In this document: piece by piece, positions 12,173-26,039 of the stretch
Layout of the letters: every line of letters begins with the position of its first letter
Position numbering within the stretch: position 1 is the first letter of the stretch
Source: Paraspadella gotoi
Taxonomy: Eukaryota > Chaetognatha
Direction: 5' to 3'
Assembly (NCBI GenBank): GCA_051294375.1
Contig: CM119265.1
Coordinates: forward strand, 13,570,124 to 13,634,123
DNA: 64,000 bases
Program-made: the position numbers and the translations under genes
Notes under the pieces: generated by a model
Database searches by the model: none
Seen by the model: the letters and a program-made list of their open reading frames with translations, nothing else
What the model was told of the DNA's origin: nothing

Positions 12173-13890
12173 AGAGATAACGCGAGATAAACAAAAATAA
12201 AAGCCCTTGAAAAGTTTTGGTCCAAATATTCCAAGCTCTCCGTTTAAATTAGACTTTTTATCGTTTAACATTTTACATTTTACAATTCGAATTTGTGTTT
12301 CAACGAGAGACGAGAATTCGTCGGACTTTTTATCATTTATCACCCGAATATCGGGGAAAAAAAACGAAAAAAGTCGAAATTGCAATTGCTTTTTTTTCCT
12401 TTTTTTTATAAATAATTTTGGTTTGTTTAGCATTTTTTTAAAACGGCGTCTCACTTCAATATAAAGTCAAAAAGTCCAAGTTTCGTCGACGCTGTGAGAA
12501 ATCTCTGTTGAGTCCTATCCTTTAAATCGGCTGACCATTTTTTTCCCTATACCTCTGCCCTCTAAACGTCATTAATATCAAGATCGCCCTTCTCAGTTTC
12601 TGTCTCGGTCCCCTTCCCTCCGATTTTTCATTCACAATTGATTTTTTTTTTCCTTTTCAGATTTGTTTTCCTTTTTCTTTCCTCGACGGGTCTCTTGCAT
12701 GTATTTTGAAAATTGGTTATATTTGTAGGGAAGGTCATATAATAGGGCTATTTATAATAGTTTTTCAATAATTTTTACTAATTACTCATTACCTTAAAGC
12801 GTATTGTACCATTAAATGTAATTTTACATTAATTTTTCGCTTATCGATCTTTTAGTATACACTATTGTTGTTTTAAGGTACAAAAAATGTCATTGCCCAT
12901 TAATTAAATGGTAAAAATATAGTTGCATGTGGTTGGTACAGAAGATGCAGATATAAATAGCAAAACTTAAAAAGAAAATTAAAATAGAAATCCCCTAAGT
13001 AAAAATGATGACTTTCTAGATGCGCCACGGCTAACATATTTACTAAAATTCCAGTTTTCAATAAAACTTTGCCAAAAAAAACAGCGGAAATTTAAAAAAT
13101 AACAGAGGATAAAAGAAATAAACAAAAAACCGAAGGAAGGGAAAGACAAGATCCCGTCCCTCCACACCGATTCATCTGGCTGAATTCTTCACTTAATTTC
13201 TTTTTAACTCTCTTTATGTCTGGTCCCGTCGTAAGCTTTTCTCCCCCAAAAATAATATATTTCCCCTCCATTAATCTTTTCATCTGTTATTTATCACTTT
13301 CCTCCTAAACACTGTTTCTCAATTTTCATTTCCGCCCCCCCCATCCGTTTATATCCCGATTCATCTCGCACACTGATTACTTTTTGTTTACTCATTCGAA
13401 GGGTTTCGCTCCCGTCGGTCCCATCTCCTCTCTCTCCGTATGTCTCTCTATCTCTATCGTTTCCTTTCGTCTCCGTCTCAGTCTTCGCCGCATGGCCTCC
13501 CTCCTCCGACCTCCGCCCACCGTCCCGCTTTCCTTTCCCTCCAATTTCTTCTCTCCATCCATTCGCTCGTTTTTCATCTCGGGGTTTTTCGCGACTCCAT
13601 TTATTCCCCGCGCGTCGGCTCTTGTCGGCTCGTGGCGGCTTCCTTGTGGGTGGGATCGTCGTCCGAAGTTTTCCTCCCGCAATTTGGAGAAATTCTTTTC
13701 ATTGAATCGGCCAATAGTTCCGCTTGATCGATGGGAAAGAAGAGACAAAACGTGGGGGGAAAAAAAGCTTCACCGATGTGAACGATGATAATCTCGGATG
13801 TTGGGAGCGAAACATATTGAGATACGGAATAAGTTTGTTCATATCGCACCACATAGTCGAAACCATGAAAAAAATGTTTTGAAAAGGCCA

Positions 13891-13930
13891 TTTTAATTTC
13901 ATTTTAATTTCATTTTAATTTCATTTTTTT
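13891..13930 (+). repeat. 12-base tandem (TTTTAATTTCAT)
   Basis: Three to four near-perfect copies. Confidence 0.8.
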
Positions 13931-14820
13931 AATTTGCTCAAAACTCTTTGTGCTCTAAGTCGTTTCGGAGCTAAATGTATCTCTTCTGACAACATTTATA
14001 GTTTATTTATTTATTGAATTCAATTTTTATTTATTGAATTGACCTAGATGGTATTAAAAATATGTCAAATATGATTCACATGTGCATATGATTCAAAACT
14101 TTTAAAGATAATTATTAGCCAAGCAGATATATTAACGCACTGACATTTACAATGGAAGATGATTAAAAAGACAAGGCGAATCTCCCGCAGAAAAAAAACA
14201 TGGCGACGAAAAAGGGAAAAAATCCCGACAAATTTTTAAAAGCATTGCGTGTGGATTTTCATTTTATAATTCACGAAATTAATCACTCGAGCAAAGTCGC
14301 TTTAATTTTCTGTCGCTAACTAAGCCACCCACAGTGATGTTAAGGATTAGTCCAGGCTCATGCAACTCAAAAGTTTGGAGTTATAAGCTTTGGGCTTGAC
14401 TAGAAGCTTTATAAAAATGAAAAAAAAATCAACCATTTTTAAACGGCGAACATTTTCGAGTCGCTCTATACCAGAATCCAGTCCAGTTTCGACCTAGGAT
14501 TAAATTTCATAAACTCAAAACGAAGCTCTTCCGTTGGAACAAGCGAGCGTGGTCGGGCACATCTAATCCGCTTTTCATAAATCAATTATTCATTTCGGGC
14601 TGGCGGAGAAGAGGGGGTTTTCCTACGAGGCCCGAAACGCGCATTTTTTTTGGGTCGCCGTTAAGCCGAGGCCGAACGCGCGCGCCGAGGCCACGTGGCC
14701 CCGGAAAATCAGGTCCGCTAATGGATCCCGCGCTTTCAAAGTCGGGACAGAATACCTAAAACGGAAGGAGGAAGGGAAGGGGAATGGCGGGCGGAGAAAT
14801 TTAAAATGGGGAGAGAAGCC

Positions 14821-15229
14821 NNNNNNNNNNNNNNNNNNNNNNNNNNNNNNNNNNNNNNNNNNNNNNNNNNNNNNNNNNNNNNNNNNNNNNNNNNNNNNNN
14901 NNNNNNNNNNNNNNNNNNNNNNNNNNNNNNNNNNNNNNNNNNNNNNNNNNNNNNNNNNNNNNNNNNNNNNNNNNNNNNNNNNNNNNNNNNNNNNNNNNNN
15001 NNNNNNNNNNNNNNNNNNNNNNNNNNNNNNNNNNNNNNNNNNNNNNNNNNNNNNNNNNNNNNNNNNNNNNNNNNNNNNNNNNNNNNNNNNNNNNNNNNNN
15101 NNNNNNNNNNNNNNNNNNNNNNNNNNNNNNNNNNNNNNNNNNNNNNNNNNNNNNNNNNNNNNNNNNNNNNNNNNNNNNNNNNNNNNNNNNNNNNNNNNNN
15201 NNNNNNNNNNNNNNNNNNNNNNNNNNNNN
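14821..15229. other. Assembly gap (409 N)
   Basis: 409 undetermined bases, preceded by a GC-rich segment (14590-14820). Confidence 1.
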
Positions 15230-15624
15230 AGGCACAAGAGAGCACTACACCAGTCACATGAGACAAGAGGTATCTCGCTAGAGAATATACGTCTTATAAA
15301 ATATTATACACTTATAATACGTAAAAAAAGGCATTTTTATTAATGTTCACGACATCACTAAAAAGTTGTAGATACATGGATCGTATGAGAAAATCGCTCA
15401 CCAAAGTTTTAATATTTATTTATTGTATGTTTATATTTCCTCGAAATTTTTGGCCCAATTGGGCTATTTTAAAAGAAAGAGTTTGGGTTATTGAGCATCG
15501 AAGGGCAGAGTGCATTTCGGGAGAGCGAGCATCCAGTCAACCGGATCCCAGTATCTCCGATTTCTCGGTTCGTGAGATTCGTGACACTTTTTCCCTCGAA
15601 TCGGGTAAGAATGAATATCCACCA

Positions 15625-15631
<7 letters not shown>

Positions 15632-15664
<33 letters not shown>
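15632..15664 (+). repeat. (CT)n microsatellite
   Basis: About 16 units. Confidence 0.97.
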
Positions 15665-15667
<3 letters not shown>

Positions 15668-16094
15668 CCGAGAGAGATATCTATGGATGAGAAAAAGCTC
15701 AGGAGAGCTGTGTCGCGGCTCCATCATTTCTTTTTTCAGTTTTATCATTCCATAGTCACTGACCTTCTTCCTCACCCGGTGACCAATCTTAAAATACGCA
15801 TCGAGGACGTGAGAACTAACCAATACATATTGACGTACATACGGACGATGGACGGCCGTTTCTTAGCTATTCTTAGTTACGAGTAAGATTATTTGTACAT
15901 AATACAATAAGACATACAATATATACAGTAATTACAGTATACATAAAACGGTTTGCTTTAGGCAGCCGCAACTACTTCACCGTCACCGGGAGAATTGAAA
16001 TGCCGAAATCTAGGTGACATCCAGAGGGAAAACATGGCCGCCACGTGGGAAAGAGATAATGGAAAGGAATGAAAATGAGTTAATGGAGGGACGG

Positions 16095-16233
<139 letters not shown>

Positions 16234-16740
16234 CTCAACCGGTGCAAAACAGCACATCCGGGATTCGTGGGAATTCGAAAACCTGGAATAATTTTTTCAT
16301 TATTTGGGAGAGAAAAAAAAAATAAAGGGAAGAAAGAAAGTGATAATTCGCCGGTTGGTTTCTCTGTCCGAATGGTTTTTGAGTGAAATTTATACATTGG
16401 TGGCTGGATTCCTTAATACTGTTTGGATAACGGAACAGAATATCATATTTTAATAATGTAAAAGTGGAGAAATAAACTGTAGTAATGTAATCGTCAAATT
16501 ATCCCTGACGGTGCATTAGTAGATATGACCTATTCACGACCGGATCGTTCAATTATTGATTGATTGATCTTATAGAACGATTGACAGATTGTTGATAGAA
16601 ATTTGATACATGAATGATTTCCAGATAAATCGATTTAGTTTAGACAGGTGCGGTCAGATGAAACTTTAAAAATAAAAATCAATCTGATGGGAGAATGAAA
16701 ATAAAAGACTCGTCAGTTAATCAACGGCGACAACGAAAGG

Positions 16741-16742
<2 letters not shown>

Positions 16743-16805
<63 letters not shown>
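16743..16805 (+). repeat. (CT)n microsatellite
   Basis: About 31 perfect units, followed by GCAGATG. Confidence 0.98.
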
Positions 16806-16807
<2 letters not shown>

Positions 16808-17096
16808 GATGTCGCTGGACACTTCATCAAAGGTGACGGAGATCGACGACGCAAAAAAAAAAAAAAAAAATCAGGAGAAAATATTTCTTCTCGATCCTCA
16901 AGTTGAGCGGATGAAAAATAAATTTAAAAATGGCGGAAAGAAAAAATTTCAGAAAAAAAAATATAGAAATTCTAGTTGAACAAAATCTCGGAGGGAAGAT
17001 TGATTCTTCAGGATAACAGAGAGGCAGAGGGAGCACGAAAGCAAATAGATTCTTCGGACTGAATGAGTTATGAAAAATCTCAATGCAAGGGGCCGA

Positions 17097-17187
<91 letters not shown>

Positions 17188-17211
17188 TATTATTATTATT
17201 ATTATTATTAC

Positions 17212-17247
<36 letters not shown>

Positions 17248-17263
17248 TATTATTATTATTATT
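17097..17263 (+). repeat. (ATT)n microsatellite
   Basis: About 55 units with four ATTACT interruptions. Confidence 0.99.
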
Positions 17264-17356
17264 CGACTCATTTCTCCATTGCCAACCACTCAGCCTCCGT
17301 TCCTTCGCTTTGCAGTCTCGTCTGGCTCGAGCAAATAATAAGGCGCCAGTGTTACT

Positions 17357-17360
17357 CTCA

Positions 17361-17394
<34 letters not shown>
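17357..17394 (+). repeat. (CT)n microsatellite
   Basis: CT tract with one GCT interruption, followed by CACGTG. Confidence 0.95.
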
Positions 17395-18119
17395 GTCACG
17401 TGGCCCCAGTGGCGGCGTCTTGCGACTTCCGGTTTCTTCAAATTTCCATTAGACCCTTTAACCTCCGCGTTGCTCGTCTCGTCGCCGCCAAATTTGAAAT
17501 GAAGACGAAGAGAGAAGATTAATTATATATTTTATTCAAGAAAAATATATTAATATTATTCTATCAAAGCAGAGAGGCTGTGGGAACTTGTTCAAATACC
17601 CTTAGAGATTAATTTGGTTGTAACCCCGGCATTTATACTATCTTCAATAAAAGATGATCAAAATTTTTGGCAAATAACAAAGTTTTGTTGCACATACTAA
17701 GAAACATTGCTTTTTTTTACCTAACTTTTTTTATTTTCAAAGTTTTTCATTTAATTATTTTTTTTGCCTGTTAATGTATTTGTACTTTGCTACCCGTCGT
17801 GGTCATTAATGACCTGATTATAACAGACCTTGTTATGACCGACCTTTTCAGCCAATGTAAATACGCAGTTGTTGTTGTTGTGATTTTTAGCGTTTTTGCA
17901 TATATATACATATATATATATATACGTATTTTTTCTCTCACAAAAAACACGTCTCGAATTTTTCTCCAAATTCTTGTTTTTGAGTCACCTGAAATTGGTA
18001 TTTCCCGACGCTTCTTTTGGAAATTCTTCGCAACCTTTTATAAGTTTTTATCTTTGTTGACATCATTTTAGTTGCGTTTACGTTTTTTAACGTATAATCT
18101 AACCAGAAATGGAGTATGT

Positions 18120-18410
18120 CAGTTTTCACCACCGCAACGATTCCGCGCCTCTCCCGGGCGTCTCGCAGCGCCAATCGGCCTCTCGTTACGTCGGTGGCGC
18201 CGCCCCGACGCCTCGAGATTCGTCAAACCCCTGGCAAACGTCCCTTGGCGCCCGTTTTCACAAATCCGCGCCGAGAACGAGTCCACCAACGCCCGCATCA
18301 ACGAGCACGCCCCAACTTGCGCCGGCGCCGGGATGCAACATCCTCGTCGCCGATGTCGCCGCCTTCTGCCCCACCACATTTCACAGGGTCAAGATCGTTA
18401 GACTCACGTT
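18120..18410. promoter_or_regulatory. CpG-rich patch
   Basis: GC-rich block with overlapping open frames on both strands, so composition-driven. It ends before an ACCATGAGC start-like site at 18475 whose frame has no recognisable product. Confidence 0.25.
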
Positions 18411-18594
18411 AAGCATTAACTGTTTCCGAAAACCGAAGCACTCTGGACTTCGGTTTGCAGAGCCGACCCCACCATGAGCATCTTCGCCGGCACTCCCCCC
18501 CCCCCAGGCCCTCAGACAAGCCTCCACTTCCATCTACATCCTCCACTCTCGGTCGAACTCGCTCTTGCCGGGTTGACCTTAATTAAGAAGGGAA

Positions 18595-18596
<2 letters not shown>

Positions 18597-18626
<30 letters not shown>

Positions 18627-18627
18627 G
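18597..18627 (+). repeat. (CGT)n trinucleotide
   Basis: Ten perfect units. Confidence 0.97.
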
Positions 18628-21334
18628 CAAATCAGTGGATAAACAAGACAGAAGGAAGAAGGTCTCCGGACGAGGAAAGGGCGAGTTGCCTCGAGGGCAA
18701 AGAGGAGAGAGAAAAAAAAAACCGATGCGCTCCTCATCAAAATCAGGACTCGAACAGAAAAAGAGACGGGAGGAGCGAATTAGGGCAGACATCGACTTTT
18801 TGTCAGATTTTATTACCTCTAATCAGGAAGAAAATCTTATTTCCTAGAAATACGATTCGTACTGAAACGAGCGTTGGGAATTGTATGTTCATTAGTAAGC
18901 GGGTCAGTATATCTAGGAAAAGCATTTTCCCATAACATACCTCCACAATCACTAAGCTCGAGAATGAGAAAATTTTATTGTCAGAACGACCGCGTTCCAA
19001 TTGATATTTTGGACTCACAATGTGAAGTATTTTTCTACTTCACGCCCGTGATTTCGGTCGTTCGAGACGATGCCCGTCCAAAGAATTCAACGTGGGTCTT
19101 TATTAGAGAAAACGCAAGTTGTACGAGTTTAAAAGTTTTATTAAAAGCACATTAAAAACGATTAATATCTCAAAAAAACCCGTAGAAATTGATTTCGTCC
19201 GGGCAATCTTAGTTTTTGCCTAGTTAAAACGATTCACGTTTAACCAAAGGTAAAAATAATAAGCATCAAGATATTGGAGGGCAAGAGAGACTCAGACATA
19301 ACCTTTTCTTCACACAATATCTACTTCCAATCCATATCTGAAAATTATACAATTGTACAATTATACCATAACGTCTTAAAAAACCCAGGCACAGCGCAAC
19401 AACTTGCTAGATTTCTTCTTACCCCAGCCTCACCCAAGTTCCCTTTTTCTCCCTCGACCGAAATCCGTGCCCTCTTTTGGCAACATTGACTCCCTCGTCT
19501 CGACCTTGATTATCTTGGGCCGATTTTGTAGTCAGGCCCTCTTCCCTTTAGACTATGCCCTCCACGTCCCAAAACAATGTCAAACAAGGTCCTCTCACTT
19601 TCTCATCCCCCTTGCCGCCAGATGAGAAACAATCAACTTCGCTCAGATTTCAACTTCGTTACCTGGAGAATTTACTTTTTTCTTTTTTCTTTTTTCTTTT
19701 TTTTTTGGGCCTGGCCTGATTCATTTCGAAGCCAAGAAAGAAGAAATAGTTCTGCCCACTCTAGGTCTCCAAGTATTCCCCCAAAACCTTCAGGTTTAAT
19801 CTATGTATTAAAAGCGTTTAAATTCCGGTAACTCTCTGAGGTTGGCTTGTTGGGCAATTCCGAAGCGAACAGGCTGCCATTTTTCAAGATTAACGTCACC
19901 ATCGTGGCACAATAAAGGCGTGGCGAGGCGTTTTTCTATTTGTTTCCTTTAAAAAATATCCTTTTTTTTTCGTGAGCTTTTAAAGCAATGTTATTCCTAC
20001 GAACCCTTTTAAAATAAAAAGTTTTTTGTCTAGCTAAAGTGAAATTCGATGAAAGCCTAAGCGCTACTATCAAACCCCTTACCTCAACGACCGTTCGTCA
20101 CGACAAACATATATCCATTGCTAAGTCGTCGACCACGAAAGTGGGGAAAAACGAGAGCGCGAACGTCGTTAGTATAGCTTGTTATAGCTTGAGTTGTTGT
20201 TTTCCTTAGAAACAGAAAAAAAAATTTACGATTTTCGTTGCTTCTTATTGTTAAAAATCGATCGAATGTGTTGTTAGTGCGTTTCGTGTTTCGAATCTCA
20301 AGAAAGACGTATAGAGAGGAGATCGCTCGACAACTTGGCCGACCGGAAAAAAAAAAATGGCGGAGGGTCGTTTAAATATATTTCGATGCTTGATACTTTC
20401 GTTTTAGATTTCGATTCGCTTTTGTGTAGGGATGTAAGCTTGACGACCAAGCTTTAAATTCAGCGCCGTTTTCCTTCACTGAAAAAAAAAAAATAATCAT
20501 GAAAATTGCCGAAACGCGTGGAGATGTGTTTTTTTATTTATTTTTGCATAAATCGTCGTCGTTATTCTTTGGCAGACGTTCTTTTGTTTTTTATTAGATT
20601 TTATTCCATATTTGTTTTGGAATTGTCAAGGTTGAACTTCGGTGGCGAAGGATTCAAAGGGTCGTTACCCTGTTTGGCTGCCAAAAGTCGCAAAACGTTT
20701 ATCGTTTCTCTTTTTCTCCGTTTAATTTCGAAACGATTTTTTTTTTCTGCTTCGTTTATCTTCTTTTCTTTGTTGTTTTTTTGTTGTTGCGCTTTTTTTT
20801 GTTTTGTTTATCTTGTTCTGTTTGCGTGCACGAGGTCTGTGCTCTTTTGTTTTAATGGTAGCTAAAAGGGTGCGCCATGAGGCCTTTCGAAGATTAGTTA
20901 GGTTGCGTGAAGGGAACGAATGGTTGTTGATATTTTTTAGGTTTTAAATGTTCTTTTTTAAAGTTTATATTCATCGGTTGTAGGCATACCGTTATAAGTT
21001 TATCCACATAGGCAGTTTGTGATGATTTTTTTATTTTAATTTTTTACAAATAGTTTCTATGTACACATGTTATATAACATTAAGCTGTTGAAAAAAAGGG
21101 AAGGTTAGGCAAAAATTGCTAAGAACAAAAATAGGTAAGATAGCGATTACAATGATTAGTGATAGAATTAAAAAACTCCATTAGATACGGAACATCATTG
21201 CGGCGAGAGCGAGGCAAACTGGGCGTGTCGTGGCTCGAGTTGTTTCGCTCAATCTGCGTCGTCGTCGTCGCTCTGGTCGCCGTCGTTATCGCTGTCGCGA
21301 GGCCGAGGGCGAGCGCGCGTCGACGCCGTGGAAT

Positions 21335-21364
21335 CACGTGACTCTCACGTGAGGAAATCACGTG
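21335..21364. promoter_or_regulatory. Cluster of three CACGTG E-boxes
   Basis: CACGTG starts at 21335, 21346 and 21359, each written TCACGTGA or CTCACGTGAG. This symmetric extended form is preferred by MiT/TFE- and Max-type bHLH-zip factors. The cluster lies in a CpG-rich segment (21190-21420) just outside the inverted repeat. No transcript is evident. Confidence 0.5.
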
Positions 21365-21415
21365 AGAAGAAGAAAACGCACCGGAAATGAACCAAGGGCC
21401 GAAAACTGCGTCGCT

Positions 21416-21481
21416 TTTCTCTCTCTCTCCCTCTATCTCCCTCCTCTCTCTCTCTCACTCTTCTCTCTTCTCTCTCTATCC

Positions 21482-21528
<47 letters not shown>

Positions 21529-21613
21529 CTCTCTCCTCTCTCCTCTTTTCTCTCTCGCTTTCTCTCTCTCCTGCTCTCCCTCTCTACTCTCTCCTCTCTC
21601 TTCTTTTTCTGCT

Positions 21614-21655
<42 letters not shown>

Positions 21656-21730
21656 CTCTCTATCCCTAAATCTCTCTCTCTCTCTCTCTTCTCTCTTCTC
21701 TCTCTTCTCTTCTCTCTTCTCTCTCTATCC

Positions 21731-21761
<31 letters not shown>

Positions 21762-21796
21762 TCTCTCTTCTCTCTCTCTTCTCTCTCCCTCTTCTC
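21416..21796 (+). repeat. (CT)n-rich block, 380 bases
   Basis: Interrupted CT. It adjoins the left outer end of the large inverted repeat; the GA block 26800-26939 is its mirror on the right. Confidence 0.97.
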
Positions 21797-22712
21797 GCCT
21801 ACGACGGCGGTCGTTATGGGCGTTATTCGGCTCCTTACTTCCGGCCCCTTCCCTTATTGATCGCCGACTCGACTCTCAATTCGAGGGCAAAGCTTGTGTT
21901 TTGGAGTTTTTTTTTTCGGTCCCAACCACCCCACACCGTTTATCATTCAACTCTCTCACATTCCTCATTCGTATTCAATAAATTTATTCATTTCATTCAT
22001 TTCATTCATTCATTCATTCATTCATTCAGATGTAATACAATCATTTACATTGTTATTATTCACATACATTCATGTCATTCATCGATATAATACTTCAGTT
22101 CCATTGCATTCACACCTTATCATCTTATCCTACGATATCTCTTTAATTCTTTATATCGTTTGGCTTTCTCTCTGTTTACTACTTAGTACCTCTTAGGTAC
22201 CGTACGCGAATCCTCTTTTTAGTTCCTAATCCTTCTTATCTTTCGAAGAAGGAACGAAAAATCCCGATCAATCGAAATCAATTCAATAAAAATGAAAAAC
22301 TAATTTGAAGAATATAACAAAGTACGATTAAGAACAATATCAATTTATAATCTAACGCCGATGAAAATTAATTAAAGAGCATTAAGTTATTTCGAAGGAA
22401 ATAGTTATATTCAGCTCCGGCGTACATATGTATGTTTTTTCTTGTGGTGGTCAGTGGCTGAGTTTCTTACGGTGTTTTCGGTTTATAAAGCGATTCCAAC
22501 AAAAATTTTATGGATAAATAGAATAATATTACAAAACAAACTGAAAAATGATATTGAAAGAATACGATGTGTGTAGAGCGAAGAAGCAAAAATGGCGGAA
22601 CAGTAATGAAGATGAAAAATGCCGATGAAACGAACGAGGTTCCCTTTCACTAGAAATTCTAACGACCTCAATTGTGACTACTACTCTCCTCTGCTCTCTC
22701 TTGCTCGTCCTC

Positions 22713-22714
<2 letters not shown>

Positions 22715-22749
<35 letters not shown>
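22715..22749 (+). repeat. (CT)n microsatellite, left arm
   Basis: Pairs with the GA tract 24947-24981 of the right arm. Confidence 0.95.
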
Positions 22750-22750
<1 letters not shown>

Positions 22751-23049
22751 CTTCTTCTCTCGCTCATCACTCGATACCCAATATCACGTCACAGTTTCAC
22801 CACGCACAAATCCCACTTGCTCCTCGGCAGGAATTCCAGCAATATCCACACAATTCTTGCACCTTGATCGCGTGAATTAAAAACTCACTCATAATTATAA
22901 AAAATAAATAGTATTATTACTCCTCTTGCGTTATTTCTGCGAACATCTACGAGTGTCTGAATGACAAGAAATTATAACGAGCTCATATATTCAGACCAGT
23001 CATGAGCTGATCTCGGCTCTTGCCTTCATAGGATCGGTGAACGATCCGG

Positions 23050-23955
23050 AGTCCAGTGTATACGCGGCTGGAGAGCCCGGAGCTCCCGTCCCGCTTCGAG
23101 TATGACACCGCACCTATTGACCGACGTGATTCGACTCATTTAGGGAAGGTAACCGAATCGAACCGTCTTGTGAGCCCTGAAACTTTTCAACGTCGTTACA
23201 TACTTCTTTTTTATTATTTCTGTTGCCTTGACAGGACATTAAGTAGGGCGGCCTCTCACGACTTCATATTTTGCTTTCGTCCCAAAGCTATGCTTAAAGT
23301 TGCTAAAAAAATGTTCTTGCATGTCATTAATTTGCCAACTAATTTGAATACATCGATAACTCGCAGAACTGAAAGCAAACAGGCATTTAGTAATTTACGT
23401 AACGAATTTTAATAAAAAGGTGAAAGGCCTATTTCAAATATATAGTGTGTAGAGCCATGCATACTTACAAAAAACTAACATACGTGCAATGTTTTATTAT
23501 ATCGATCCCCTAAAAAAATCAAATCAAATTTGTTAAATGGAGAAACTAATATGTCTACGGGTTACGAAGCATGGCATGGCCTAAACAGTACCGAGTATTT
23601 GGGCTTAATCCAGACAGACCAGACAGACCGACAGCAACGACTATTTCAACAGTTGTATAACCTTATGGAACGGAAGCCTACCTCATACTTTTAATGTGTC
23701 TCATAGTTTGCAGGTTATACAACAGCTAAATATTTAACTATTATTCTGCAGATGGTTATAAAAAAACGCGTGCCTTTATCGGTCTTAGATGAAAGAGGAA
23801 TGAGAGAGAGCGAAGGAGAGAAGAGCGTGAGAAAAGAAAGATAGCGAAGAGAGAAGCAAAAAAAAAAGGGAAAAAAGAGAGAGAGAGAGAGAGAGAGAGC
23901 AGAGAGAGATGAGAGAGAGAGAGAGAGAGGGAGAGAGAAGAGAGAGAGAGAGAGA
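23050..23955 (+). repeat. Inner left arm of the inverted repeat
   Basis: Highest-identity part, ending in a GA tract at the gap. It holds no open frame shared with the other arm beyond short random ones, so I see no transposase. Confidence 0.8.
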
Positions 23956-23980
23956 NNNNNNNNNNNNNNNNNNNNNNNNN
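23956..23980. other. Assembly gap (25 N) at the inverted-repeat centre
   Basis: 25 undetermined bases between a GA tract and a CT tract. Confidence 1.
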
Positions 23981-24740
23981 TTTTTTTCTCTCTCTCTCGC
24001 TATCTTTCTTTCTCACGCTCTTCTCTTCCGCTCTCTCTCATTCCCTCTTTCATCTAAGCACGATAAAGGCACGCGTTTTTTTAAACCATCTGCAGAATAA
24101 TAGTTAAAATATTTAGCTGTTGTATAACCTGCAAACTATGAAGGACACAACATTCCTAAAAAGGCTAGTTGAGTAGTATGAGGCTTTCCGTTTCATAAGG
24201 TTTATACAGCTGTTGAAATTAGTCGTTCTGTCGGTCTGTCTGTCTGTCTGGATTAAGCCCCAAATACTCGGTACTTGTTTATGGCCATGCTTCGTAACCC
24301 GTAGACATATTAGTGTTACTCACATTTAACAAAATTTGATTTGATTTTTTTTAGGGGATCGATAAATAAAACAAGTTGCACGTATGTTAGTTTTTGTAAG
24401 TATGCATGGCTCTACACAATCTACTGTTACGTAAATTACTCAAACTGCCTGTTTGCTTCAAGTTCTGCGAGTTATCGATGTATTAAATTAGTTGGCAAAT
24501 TAATTGACATGCAAGAAAATTTTTTTAGCAACTTTAAGTCATATGCTTTTAGGATAGTCACGGGAAAAAAAAATAGAAGTCGTCGAGAGGCCGCCTACTT
24601 AATGTCCTGTCAGGACAACCGAAAATAAAAAAAAAGAATATTGTAACGAGTTGAAAGTTTCGGGCTCACAAGACGCTTATCGATTCCTAATGAACATCGG
24701 TTAGCGGGTGAGCGAAGCGGGAGAGCATGACAACGACCTC
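23981..24740 (-). repeat. Inner right arm of the inverted repeat
   Basis: Reverse complement of the left arm, beginning with a CT tract at the gap. Differences are mostly small indels plus some short unmatched inserts. Confidence 0.8.
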
Positions 24741-24944
24741 GAGGACGACGACCTTCGCCATCGTTGACGTCACAATTCCTTTTTTTTGTTTCGCGTAAAT
24801 TGTTCGCGAATAACGAGAGGGAAAAACATTTATTTTTAAAAATGAGTGAGTTAACACGCGACAAGGTGAAAAGGTGGATAGCTGAATTCCGCGAGGAGGC
24901 AATGCGGATTTGTGCCGTGGATGGATGTGCGTGTTATAGGGTAT

Positions 24945-24946
<2 letters not shown>

Positions 24947-24981
<35 letters not shown>
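24947..24981 (+). repeat. (GA)n microsatellite, right arm
   Basis: Mirror of 22715-22749. Confidence 0.95.
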
Positions 24982-24984
<3 letters not shown>

Positions 24985-25484
24985 CAATGAGTCAGAATTG
25001 TGAAGAACTCTTTGTCAGGCTTTTTCTTTATTCCGCCATTTTTCCTTCGCCTCACACACATCGTTTTTCAATACAATTTTCAGTTTGTTTTGTAATATTA
25101 TTATTATCATAATGTTTTGTTAATGCTTTTAAACACAGAAAACCCCGAAGAAAACCTCAGCACTGCCACAAAAGAAAAAAATACATATGATACGGAAGTG
25201 AAAAAAACTATTTACTTGAATAACTTAAAGCTCTTTAATTAATTCATCGGCGGTTAAAAGTTATAATTTGTTTTTAAAATCGACTTTGAATTCAAAATTA
25301 GTTTTTCATTTTAATTGAATTGATTTCATTCGACGCGGATTTTTCGTTCCTTCCTCGAAAGATAAGAAGAGATAGGAACTAAAAAGAGGAACGACGAGGT
25401 AAAGAGGTACTAAAGAAAACAGAGAGAAAGAAAAAAGAAAAAGAAATTAAAGAGAAATCGGAGGATAAATAGATAGGTTAGTGA

Positions 25485-25632
25485 ATGAATGAATGAAAGT
25501 ATTAATGAATGAATGAATGAATGTATTAATGAATAAATGAATGAATGTATTAATGAATGAATGAATGAATGAATGAATGAATGAATGAATGAAATGAATA
25601 AATTTATTAATAACGAATGAATGAATTGTTGA
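25485..25632 (+). repeat. (GAAT)n tetranucleotide
   Basis: GAAT/ATGA repeats with GTATTA interruptions. Longer than its left-arm partner (ATTC)n at 21978-22028, showing expansion in one arm. Confidence 0.95.
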
Positions 25633-25705
25633 ATGAATAAACGGTGTGGGAGTGGTGGGACCGAAAAAAAAAAACTCCAAAAAACAAAAGCTTTGCCCTC
25701 GAATT

Positions 25706-25709
25706 GAGA

Positions 25710-25753
<44 letters not shown>
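25706..25753 (+). repeat. (GA)n microsatellite
   Basis: GA tract at the edge of the extra ~1 kb of the right arm. Confidence 0.95.
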
Positions 25754-25754
<1 letters not shown>

Positions 25755-26039
25755 GAAGAAAAAGAGATGGAGGCGAAGCCTTTGAGGCGACGCTGCGGCT
25801 TCTCCACTTTAAAGCGCCCACGCTTTTTTTTCTTCCAACGCGGAAAAAATTAATCGTCGGCGAATCTCGTCCGCTCTTGTTTTTCATGGAGCTTCTTTAT
25901 GAAGTTCACGAGCGTCGGGGCGAACGCGGTTGTTGTCGTTGTTTGTTGTTGTCGTTGTTATGATCTCCGAGTCGCTCCTTTTACCTGGGCTTCCTTTTTT
26001 TTTTCTTGCGACGGAGGCGCGTTTAACTCGGTCGCAGGG

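Noticed and set aside
16809-16979. Small frame MSLDTSSKVTEIDDAKK after a CT tract ending GCAG
   Set aside because: The CT tract mimics a polypyrimidine run and the frame soon becomes Lys-rich from poly-A. No independent support.
18475-18935. ATG in good context starting a ~150-codon frame
   Set aside because: Includes a serine run from the (CGT)n repeat and otherwise Lys/Glu low complexity. No domain and no splice structure.
24764-24946. Small frame containing ELTRDKVKRWIAEFREEA in the right palindrome arm
   Set aside because: The paired left arm does not preserve this frame, so there is no sign of selection for a protein.
21978-25632. CRISPR-like or phage-like repeat structure
   Set aside because: Repeats are microsatellites and palindrome arms without spacer organisation; the genome is eukaryotic.
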